This document shows positions 7,133 through 12,323 of a DNA stretch of 12,323 nucleotides, in pieces. Numbering within the stretch: the stretch's first letter is position 1; the number at the start of each line of letters is the position of its first letter. The position numbers were made by a program, and so were the translations under genes. Source of the stretch: Flavobacteriales bacterium (GTDB taxonomy: Bacteria > Bacteroidota > Bacteroidia > Flavobacteriales_E > Vicingaceae); contig JAJCYN010000258.1 of the NCBI GenBank assembly GCA_029262915.1, positions 1 through 12,323 on the forward strand, read 5' to 3'. The notes beneath the pieces were generated by a model that ran no database searches, was not told where the DNA came from, and worked only from the letters and a program-made list of their open reading frames with translations.

Positions 7133-8005
7133 CTATTCCGTACTTATCAGTTCTCCATTTTTATAGTGTTCAGTTTTTATCAAACCACCATCTTTGGAGT
7201 AATATTTCCAATATCCACTTTTGAAGTTAAAGGGAAGTTTTGCCATTTGATAATACTTTAGTTCAGTATTAGAGTATTTCTTTTGTAAAGAATCTATATT
7301 TTTAGAGGTAATATAAATAGCATCTATATCTTCATTAAAATGCCCCTCATTTTCTAATTGTCCATTTTTATAATACATCTTCCAAACACCACTTTTAGCA
7401 TTGTTTTTGTACTGCCCTTCTATCCAAAGTTGTTTTATTGGTTCTTGATAAAAAGTCTCCCATTTTCCATTCAAAGCACCATTAGCAAAATTCTTCCTAT
7501 TTTTCACATACCCATTAGGGTATCTAAAAATCCATTCTCCATTTTGTTTTCCATTTTCCCATTTTCCAACTCTAATTGTTCCTGATGTAGGATAATAAGT
7601 ATGACTAATTCCATGATAAGTTATTTTGTAATTTTTATCATATAAAGCATTATAAAAACCCGAAAGATAAAACTTACTATTTTCTATTTCAAAATAAGGA
7701 GAAGTGAGAATAGCATCCTGCTCAACACCCCAGGTCATTTTTTGATCAGAATAATATTTCACAACAGCTTCTTTGTTTTCTAAATAAGTAATTGTTTTAT
7801 AGCTTTTTCCATTTTTTAAATAAAAGTACCATACCCCATAACGTTTTTCACCTCTCACTTCTCCGTATGCTTCAATATTTCCTTCAGTATCATAAAGAGT
7901 GTCTATGCTGATTGGGGTAGTAGATTTAGAATGTGAAAAATCGTTAATTTGAGCAAACATCTCATTTAATGTAAATGATAACAGTATTACAAATATTATA
8001 CGCAT
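7133..8005 (-). CDS. Secreted MORN-2 (YwqK-like) repeat protein
   Basis: A 290-residue protein with a signal peptide (residues 1-18, cleavage likely after MFA) and several MORN-2 repeats of the GxWxxYxxNGxL type, best seen around 48-75, 145-198, 196-223 and 262-288. It should be exported to the periplasm or cell surface. Databases often name this family YwqK antitoxin, but that label says little about function. The gene starts 11 bp after the RHS-tip gene, on the same strand, and is surely co-transcribed. By position it could be the immunity or partner protein of the RHS C-terminal domain. That is inference, since neighbourhood alone supports it. The DNA appears more AT-rich than the recombinase genes. 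Confidence 0.85.
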   Translation of the reverse strand: MRIIFVILLSFTLNEMFAQINDFSHSKSTTPISIDTLYDTEGNIEAYGEVRGEKRYGVWYFYLKNGKSYKTITYLENKEAVVKYYSDQKMTWGVEQDAILTSPYFEIENSKFYLSGFYNALYDKNYKITYHGISHTYYPTSGTIRVGKWENGKQNGEWIFRYPNGYVKNRKNFANGALNGKWETFYQEPIKQLWIEGQYKNNAKSGVWKMYYKNGQLENEGHFNEDIDAIYITSKNIDSLQKKYSNTELKYYQMAKLPFNFKSGYWKYYSKDGGLIKTEHYKNGELISTE

Positions 8006-8016
8006 AATAGTCTTAA

Positions 8017-9054
8017 TTAATTATCAATTTCTTGGTATGTTTCAGTACTTGTCGTTGTTTCAGTTACATCATAACTAAATCCATCTGTACCATCATTGCT
8101 ATTCCCTATTACTTGAATAGAGTATGAAGAGTTTGCAGGGACATTGAATGAGTAATTTCCTCCATCCAAACCACTGAATGTATTTATCACATTTCCATCT
8201 TGATTGAGTATATTAATAGTGTTAGGAACAGAATTACCCGCATTAAAAGCAATATTTACTAAAACATTTGTAGATGAATTTCCTGAGGTAAACCCTTTTG
8301 AGAAAACACCTCTGTTATTACTGGCAAAATTTGATTGAAAGGACTCTATCTCTTGAGTTGAAGGCACTTCTCTTGTAGCTGTTCGATATTGATTATTTGT
8401 TATTCCTCCATCTATTGTAAAGTGATTACCCCAATCTCCACTTGGATCAAGCAAACCAGAAACAGGTTTAAGACCTCCATTACCATCAGGAATCGATAAA
8501 CCTCCATTATCATTCTTTACCATTTCTCCATACCTTTCTTGTAGTTGTTTAAATGCCCAGTCACCTTGAGTGGTGGAAACAGTTTGACCATTATAATCAA
8601 CTTGAAAAGGTTTGTTGTAACCATCTTCAGCTAAAAACACTTGTATTTGAGTAGTTCCATCTCCCATATCAGTCCCACGAACTTTATAATGTTCCAGTCC
8701 TTCTAGATCTATGCCATCAATTACTCTGTTTTCTGCAAATGCATAAGGACTATTCCAAGGATATTTCATACTCAAAGGATCTATACTTAAGAACCTTCCT
8801 AACCTTGGATCATGTATTCTGTATGAGAAAGCGACACTATTTCCTTCTCCTTTGATTTCAGGATCTCCTTCCTGTCCTTGGAAACCGTAACGATAATCAG
8901 AACCTCCTGTATATCTTCCAGGCATCAAACTTCCAAAATTATAGTAATAGTCAGGGTGGGTCGTAGATGATACAATGGACACAAATTTTTCACCCAAATT
9001 GAAATTTAAAAATTTGGAGTTTTGATTGAATAATATTTGATCTCTCAATTGCAT
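8017..9054 (-). CDS. RHS-repeat core domain tip with unrecognised C-terminal domain
   Basis: 345 residues from the ATG at 9054. An upstream TTG at 9063 is in frame but lies inside the promoter element. Residues about 35-121 form the RHS-associated core end ([55 protein letters not shown]). Complete RHS proteins have thousands of residues of YD repeats before this point; none are here, and no signal peptide is seen. This is therefore a detached tip, a displaced C-terminal cassette or a remnant. The remaining 225 residues are Gly/Asn/Thr-rich and look beta-rich near the end (an Ig-like or adhesin-like sandwich is possible). No nuclease or other toxin motif is recognised. It has its own promoter and is followed closely by the MORN gene. 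Confidence 0.82.
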   Translation of the reverse strand: MQLRDQILFNQNSKFLNFNLGEKFVSIVSSTTHPDYYYNFGSLMPGRYTGGSDYRYGFQGQEGDPEIKGEGNSVAFSYRIHDPRLGRFLSIDPLSMKYPWNSPYAFAENRVIDGIDLEGLEHYKVRGTDMGDGTTQIQVFLAEDGYNKPFQVDYNGQTVSTTQGDWAFKQLQERYGEMVKNDNGGLSIPDGNGGLKPVSGLLDPSGDWGNHFTIDGGITNNQYRTATREVPSTQEIESFQSNFASNNRGVFSKGFTSGNSSTNVLVNIAFNAGNSVPNTINILNQDGNVINTFSGLDGGNYSFNVPANSSYSIQVIGNSNDGTDGFSYDVTETTTSTETYQEIDN

Positions 9055-9060
9055 GAATAA

Positions 9061-9068
9061 CAAATTTA
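9061..9068 (-). promoter_or_regulatory. TAAATTTG promoter element of the RHS-tip gene
   Basis: The minus strand reads TAAATTTG, then 6 nt, then the ATG at 9054, so the leader would be 0-3 nt. An inverted repeat ATTAGT (9072-9077) / ACTAAT (9100-9105) lies upstream, between this promoter and that of the divergent XRE gene, and may be an operator. The presence of a promoter shows the tip is expressed on its own rather than as part of a long RHS gene. Confidence 0.55.
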
Positions 9069-9112
9069 ACGATTAGTTTAGAGCAAATATTATTCCATTA
9101 CTAATAATCTAA

Positions 9113-9128
9113 TTCTTTTAATTAAGAA
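9113..9128. promoter_or_regulatory. Possible operator: interrupted palindrome TTCTT-6-AAGAA
   Basis: TTCTT (9113-9117) and AAGAA (9124-9128) flank a 6-bp AT centre, about 16 bp before the -7 element of XRE gene 2. Its size and place fit an XRE dimer operator, but the AT-rich composition makes chance likely and XRE gene 1 has no obvious copy. Confidence 0.25.
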
Positions 9129-9143
9129 TACCTCGTAAATCAT

Positions 9144-9151
9144 TAAATTTG
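9144..9151 (+). promoter_or_regulatory. TAAATTTG promoter element, XRE gene 2, probably leaderless
   Basis: Identical in sequence and spacing to the element before XRE gene 1: TAAATTTG, 4 nt, ATG at 9156. A TTG codon at 9165 with GGAG 10 nt before it is an alternative start. The conserved ATGGA in the repeat favours 9156. Confidence 0.62.
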
Positions 9152-9155
9152 GAGC

Positions 9156-9560
9156 ATGGAAGAATTGGATGTTTTGCAACAAAATATAGCTGAAAATATG
9201 CGTAGGTTGAGAAAATCAAATAACCTAACATACAAACAAGCTGCAAAAGCATTAGGTATATCCCTTACTCAATATACCCGAACAGAGAGAGGAACTGCAA
9301 ATACTTCTATAATTACCATTGCTAAAACAGCTCTTTTATATGAGGTGAGCATCCGCGAAATTGTTTTTGGAGAAAAACTAAAACAGACAACTAGGTCTTC
9401 AAAATTTCATAGAGATAAAAGCTTGAAAGAAAAAATGAAGGAACTAGATGAGCTAAGTAAAGCTGAAAAAGAAATAGCTTTTAAAATCCTAGATTTAGCA
9501 CTAAGTAAAAAAAGAATAAATAATCTTCTTCAAATTATTGATAATGCTAAAAAGCAGTAA
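9156..9560 (+). CDS. XRE-family HTH regulator 2
   Basis: A 134-residue paralogue of XRE regulator 1, with the HTH at about 10-68 (NIAENMRRLRKSNNL, then LGISLTQYTRTERG) and the same C-terminal KMKELDEL block. The two share layout and length, but the recognition helices differ, so their operators may differ too. It diverges from the RHS-tip gene (101 bp between starts) and is followed 82 bp later by the unknown 280-aa gene. Control of the RHS/MORN pair, of itself, or of the downstream gene is plausible but not shown. Two XRE paralogues flanking the RHS/MORN pair is noteworthy. Confidence 0.9.
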   Translation: MEELDVLQQNIAENMRRLRKSNNLTYKQAAKALGISLTQYTRTERGTANTSIITIAKTALLYEVSIREIVFGEKLKQTTRSSKFHRDKSLKEKMKELDELSKAEKEIAFKILDLALSKKRINNLLQIIDNAKKQ

Positions 9561-9590
9561 TTCTTTTTCTCCCTGTTTAAAATGAATAGC

Positions 9591-9598
9591 TAAATTTG
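9591..9598 (+). promoter_or_regulatory. Third TAAATTTG-GGAG-ATGGA start module
   Basis: TAAATTTG is followed after 4 nt by ATG at 9603, as at the two XRE genes; 9591-9611 matches 6663-6683 with one difference. Here the ATG opens a 16-codon ORF rather than an HTH gene. This promoter probably drives the 280-aa gene that starts at 9643. Confidence 0.6.
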
Positions 9599-9602
9599 GA
9601 GT

Positions 9603-9653
9603 ATGGATAATCACATGGTTTCATTACTTAAAAAATGTAGGGATGTCATTTGA
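9603..9653 (+). CDS. 16-codon leaderless ORF overlapping the next gene start
   Basis: ATG at 9603 opens a frame of 16 codons (MDNHMVSLLKKCRDVI) that stops with TGA at 9651-9653, 9 nt inside the following gene. It starts with the same MDN codons as XRE regulator 1 because the start module is copied. It may be a leader peptide coupling translation to the next gene, which lacks a spaced Shine-Dalgarno. Alternatively it is the true N-terminus of that gene: removing one base in the six-A run at 9630-9635 would join the two frames. It could also be a non-functional relic. Confidence 0.35.
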   Translation: MDNHMVSLLKKCRDVI

Positions 9654-10485
9654 AGAAGCAAATAAAATAGCCAAACAGTTCATGCAAAAGCAGAACAATG
9701 ACCCTGTCGATGACTTTCAAGGACTTTCTCCATTTCAGATGCACCACCTGATTCATGATCCGTTGCATCCTGATAGTATTTTGAACATAAAAGAGCTTTC
9801 CGTTGAACAACTGGAAAGAATCCCAATGTTTTGTCAAGTAAGGTTTTTAGCTCAATTAATTGCGGATAGTAAAGGGCTAAAACTTACTAAATCTGGTTTT
9901 CTACCCATGAAGGTAGTCGAGGCAATTTACAATCAAGGTTATATCAGAGAGCATTTTGTAGAACAAGGTATCCAAAAACGAATGAGAGAGGATGAAATTC
10001 CTTCTGTGTTCATTGCTAGAATACTTCTGCAAGTTATGGGAATGACTAAAATAAGAAGTGGTAAACTTTCATTAACTAAAAAAGCAGAAAAACTTCTTGC
10101 TGATGGTCAATTGTTACTCAATACTCTTTTACAGGATTACCTAAAAGAGTTCAACTGGGGCTTTATGGATGGTTATGAAGATGATCGTGTTGGACAAATG
10201 GCTGGGGCTTTCTCTATTTACCTTGTTCATAAATTCGGAGATAAAAAACGTATTGATACTTTTTATGCTGAAAAATACATTCAGGCATTTCCAATGTTAC
10301 TTGATTCTCCGATACCTGTATATCAGGAACCAGTTGATTATATAGGACATATTTATATTTACAGAGCTATTCAACAATTTATGGTCTATTTTGGGTTAAT
10401 TGAATACCAACGAGGAAAAAGGTATGATGATGATTCGTTTGTAACCAAAACAGCACTCTTTGATGAGTTTATCTCCTTTGAGTAA
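9643..10485 (+). CDS. Unrecognised 280-residue protein
   Basis: I do not recognise a function. The protein is mostly helical in appearance, with no signal peptide, membrane segment or catalytic motif. It begins with an acidic, Gln-rich stretch and a motif QGLSPFQMHHLIHDPLHPDS (24-45), which looks like a conserved N-terminal signature. The centre (about 55-165) may hold winged-helix-like units, with LTKSGFLPMKVVE and LSLTKKAEKLL resembling wing strands. The end is rich in Asp, Tyr and Phe. The first in-frame ATG is 9643; the frame is open back to 9586 without another ATG, so a longer product by frameshift from the 16-codon ORF is possible. It stands alone, convergent with the 85-aa gene, and belongs by position to the accessory cargo. 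Confidence 0.8.
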   Translation: MSFEEANKIAKQFMQKQNNDPVDDFQGLSPFQMHHLIHDPLHPDSILNIKELSVEQLERIPMFCQVRFLAQLIADSKGLKLTKSGFLPMKVVEAIYNQGYIREHFVEQGIQKRMREDEIPSVFIARILLQVMGMTKIRSGKLSLTKKAEKLLADGQLLLNTLLQDYLKEFNWGFMDGYEDDRVGQMAGAFSIYLVHKFGDKKRIDTFYAEKYIQAFPMLLDSPIPVYQEPVDYIGHIYIYRAIQQFMVYFGLIEYQRGKRYDDDSFVTKTALFDEFISFE

Positions 10486-10531
10486 TCGTATATTTTTTAT
10501 CCTGAACAGCGAACAATCAAGATTATGTTTA

Positions 10532-10789
10532 CTATTGATCAATTATTTCCAAAACTTTTCCGTTACTAAATAAATGTTCTTTTACTGCATTTTCCTTGTC
10601 AATCAACAAACTGATTAATGTCTCATTTTTTTTGTCTGTAATTTCAATACTTTTAATAAGGAATCGTCCTGCATCAGTTTTGATAAACATTCCTTTAGAA
10701 ATTTCTCCTGCCAATAACTCTCCAGCAATTACAAAGTAATTTTTATTTTCCAGAGTGAAAGTGGTTTTTATTTTAAATTTTGCAGTCAT
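10532..10789 (-). CDS. Small protein resembling elongation-factor domain II
   Basis: 85 residues. The pattern FTLENKNYFVIAGELLAGEI, SKGMFIKT, and a closing strand IKSIEITDKKNETLISLLI resembles the beta-barrel of EF-Tu domain II (VFTIxGRGxVxxGxVxxGxIKxGD). There is no GTPase domain, so it is a free-standing barrel, a type seen as hypothetical proteins in Bacteroidota. Its role is unknown. It starts 9 bp after the stop of the TPR gene on the same strand, so both are likely one operon. No terminator was clearly seen in the 46 bp towards the convergent gene. Confidence 0.75.
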   Translation of the reverse strand: MTAKFKIKTTFTLENKNYFVIAGELLAGEISKGMFIKTDAGRFLIKSIEITDKKNETLISLLIDKENAVKEHLFSNGKVLEIIDQ

Positions 10790-10798
10790 GGAAAATAG

Positions 10799-11923
10799 CT
10801 AAGGGGTATTCAATAATTCTTTTTTTCTTTTTTCTTCTTCCTCTTTTAACCACCTTTTTTTAGTTTCTTTAGATATTTCAATTACACGTCCATCATCAAA
10901 TTTCCAAGTGGTTTTTTCGCTGTCTTTAATGTCCCATATTTCCATTACGTTGTCAGGCGAGATTTCTATTTCTCTAATGGTATCTGTTTCAGGATTAAAA
11001 ACAGGTTTGGGAGGGCAAACGCAATATTGATAATCGTGCCTATGAGGATATCCCCCATACATTCTCATTGTTGATTCTAAATCAGTTAATTTACAGTAAC
11101 TATCCAAATCCTCAATATATCTTCCTAAAAGCGTTGCTTTAGTTAAATCCTTACAAGCATATTCTTTATCGTGAAAAGCATTATAGTATAGTAGTCCTCT
11201 TTTCTCATACAACTCAGCCATATTAGAATCAAGATCAATTCCTTTTGTATAATCATCTCTTGCATGGCCAGGAGAACCATATTGTTCTCTAAAGTTTCCT
11301 CTGTTTAAATAATGAGTAGCAACTTTTGGTTCTTTTTTGATGCAATAATCATAATCTTTTTCTGCTGCATCAACTTGTTGTAAATAATGGTAATATATTG
11401 CCCGATAAGAATATGCTGTTATGAAGGTAGAATCTAATTCAATACATTTTGTGAGGTCTTCGATAGCATTTCCATAGTCGTACAACCCCGAATAGCTATA
11501 ATCGTTTGTACTGGGCATATAATACCTGTTTTTTATATTGTCAGCAAGCCAGACACTATCTTTTTTATGTTTTTTTATTTGTTTTGCTAAACTATCCGAA
11601 AAAACATCTACGAATGATGTTGAAATACCTCTGTAAAAATAACCGTAAGGATTATTAGGATTAATAAAAATGGCTTTATTGCTATAATCTATTGTTTTTT
11701 CCACCTTTCCAAGATTATAATAACAGGAAGCCAAGAGAGTGTAAGTTGAATCTGCTTCAGGGTTTAAAATAACAGCACTATCCAAATAATAAATTGCTGC
11801 TGCATTATTTCCTTGTTCAATTGCTTCATATCCTTTTTGGTAGTAATATTTGTAATCCCTTGGAACAATAAATGCCATTGAAACAATTATTACAAATAAA
11901 AATATGACCCATTTCTTTAGCAT
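10799..11923 (-). CDS. Membrane-anchored TPR-repeat protein
   Basis: 374 residues from the ATG at 11923. A TTG at 11932 is in frame but overlaps the promoter element. An N-terminal hydrophobic segment (about 4-20, KKWVIFLFVIIVSMAFIVP) acts as anchor or signal. Around six tetratricopeptide units follow: two near 25-95, then after an insertion with a long charged loop, three or four between about 145 and 270 (YSYRAIYYHYLQQVDAAEKD, YLNRGNFREQYGSPGHARDD). The C-terminal 100 residues are not TPR, with a strand-rich part and a Lys/Glu-rich tail. TPR proteins mediate protein contacts; the partner is unknown. It is followed closely by the small domain-II-like gene. Nothing ties it to the mobile element. 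Confidence 0.87.
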   Translation of the reverse strand: MLKKWVIFLFVIIVSMAFIVPRDYKYYYQKGYEAIEQGNNAAAIYYLDSAVILNPEADSTYTLLASCYYNLGKVEKTIDYSNKAIFINPNNPYGYFYRGISTSFVDVFSDSLAKQIKKHKKDSVWLADNIKNRYYMPSTNDYSYSGLYDYGNAIEDLTKCIELDSTFITAYSYRAIYYHYLQQVDAAEKDYDYCIKKEPKVATHYLNRGNFREQYGSPGHARDDYTKGIDLDSNMAELYEKRGLLYYNAFHDKEYACKDLTKATLLGRYIEDLDSYCKLTDLESTMRMYGGYPHRHDYQYCVCPPKPVFNPETDTIREIEISPDNVMEIWDIKDSEKTTWKFDDGRVIEISKETKKRWLKEEEEKRKKELLNTP

Positions 11924-11929
11924 AAGAGA

Positions 11930-11937
11930 CAAATATA
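11930..11937 (-). promoter_or_regulatory. TAnnTTTG promoter element of the TPR gene
   Basis: The minus strand reads TATATTTG, then 6 nt, then ATG at 11923, giving an expected leader of 0-3 nt. This is the same close arrangement as at the RHS-tip gene. No clear -33 element was found. Confidence 0.55.
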
Positions 11938-12058
11938 CGGATTGCGTTTACAACATATCTTATATTATTTTGTTGCTTCTTATTAAGAACAAATCATTTA
12001 ATAAATGAGAATAATTCCTAGTAGGAACAGTTGTGTAACTATCTTGAGAATTAAAAAT

Positions 12059-12323
12059 TTATTGTTTGTGTAAGCATGATTTAATTTCAGCTATTAATTC
12101 ATTTACATCTGTATGAAATTTTGATAAATGCTTGTACGCTCCAAGATTAACCATTTGACCACTCAATTCTTTTTCATTAGAATCTGAAAAACCTATAATC
12201 CTTACATCTGGAAATTCTTTATGAATTTGTGCAGTAGCTACCATTCCATTTGTTTGATTAGGATCCATCAACAAAACATCTATGGCATTTGTATTCAGAA
12301 ACTCTATGGCTTCATTTCCTTCT
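12059..12323 (-). CDS. Response-regulator receiver domain, 5' part missing
   Basis: The frame is open to the window edge, giving at least 87 residues of the C-terminal two thirds of a REC domain. Seen are the phosphoacceptor strand DVLLMDPNQTNG (Asp at about 12264), the Ser of the IIGFSDS strand in the place of the conserved Thr/Ser, and the conserved Lys in GAYKHLSK. The loop after the Asp is two residues shorter than the usual DxxMPxMxG. The chain ends soon after the last helix, so no output domain follows: a stand-alone receiver, or the tail of a hybrid kinase. The start lies beyond 12323. Phosphotransfer signalling is the likely role; the partner is unknown. Confidence 0.8.
   Translation of the reverse strand, partial: EGNEAIEFLNTNAIDVLLMDPNQTNGMVATAQIHKEFPDVRIIGFSDSNEKELSGQMVNLGAYKHLSKFHTDVNELIAEIKSCLHKQ

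Larger units (their letters stand above)
6656..9160 (+). repeat. 24-bp exact repeat over two XRE gene starts (6656-6679 and 9137-9160)
   Basis: Positions 6656-6679 and 9137-9160 are identical over 24 bases. Each copy runs from upstream of the TAAATTTG element through GGAGC to the ATG and second codon of an XRE gene. A shorter relative at 9591-9611 matches the first copy at 20 of 21 positions. The identity covers promoter, presumed transcription start and start codon, while the coding regions diverge at once. This points to a duplicated expression/operator module, or to a recombination junction between paralogous genes. Confidence 0.85.

Noticed and set aside
8017..8700. A toxin domain (nuclease, deaminase or protease) at the end of the RHS tip
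   Set aside because: No catalytic motif could be recognised; the region is Gly/Asn/Thr-rich and beta-like, so naming a toxin activity would be a guess.
9008..9019. AAATTTGGAG on the plus strand inside the RHS-tip gene, like the XRE start module
   Set aside because: The TA of the promoter element is missing and no ATG follows, so it is probably chance in AT-rich coding DNA.
8017..9063. TTG start of the RHS-tip gene at 9063
   Set aside because: The TTG lies at the end of the TAAATTTG promoter element and would not be in the transcript; the ATG at 9054 is better. For the same reason the TPR gene is started at 11923 rather than the TTG at 11932.
12015..12027. Palindrome TTCCTA-G-TAGGAA as terminator of the receiver gene
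   Set aside because: The arms are 6 bp around a single base, which cannot form a proper hairpin loop, and no U run follows on the minus strand. It could be a regulator site but nothing supports one.
1..12323. CRISPR array, tRNA, rRNA or IS transposase
   Set aside because: No regularly spaced repeat array, no cloverleaf or rRNA-like sequence, and no DDE or HUH transposase was seen on either strand.

Overview
The window looks like chromosomal or element DNA from a member of the Bacteroidota. Three things point there: AT-rich genes, promoters of the TAnnTTTG type (the -7 element of this phylum) with few Shine-Dalgarno sequences, and gene families typical of the group, including an RHS core with the GFQGQE / [13 protein letters not shown] signature and MORN-2 (YwqK-like) repeats. 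The genus cannot be fixed from the sequence.

Left part (1-6524): a leftward gene run ending in a clear terminator (217-246). It starts with an 893-residue primase-helicase (CHC2 zinc finger, TOPRIM, P-loop ATPase, C-terminal winged-helix-like region). A 106-bp intergenic with short tandem repeats and an inverted repeat follows. Then come four tyrosine recombinase-like genes. The first (309 aa) has a complete catalytic set. The other three (269, 273 and 288 aa) are tightly packed paralogues with different degrees of active-site loss. I read this as the replication/recombination core of a mobile element. It recalls recombinase-in-trio elements and Tn554 but matches neither in layout.

Middle part (6525-9560): an XRE-type regulator diverges from the primase run. 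It is followed, convergently, by a secreted MORN-repeat gene and the tip of an RHS protein, and then by a second XRE paralogue divergent from the RHS gene. The two regulators share an exact 24-bp segment over promoter and start codon. The promoter element ends 4 nt before the ATG, so the mRNAs are probably leaderless. A third near copy at 9591-9611 precedes an unrecognised 280-aa gene and opens a 16-codon ORF that overlaps that gene's start.

Right part (10486-12323): a leftward pair, a membrane-anchored TPR protein followed by an 85-aa protein resembling elongation-factor domain II, and the truncated 3' part of a response-regulator receiver domain that runs off the window. This looks like ordinary host chromosome or accessory cargo; the right border of the element is not visible.

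Likely interplay (inference): the primase-helicase and the intact recombinase would process and integrate the element, with the degenerate recombinases as DNA-binding partners. The XRE proteins probably control their own promoters and perhaps the divergent genes. The RHS tip and MORN gene are cargo.
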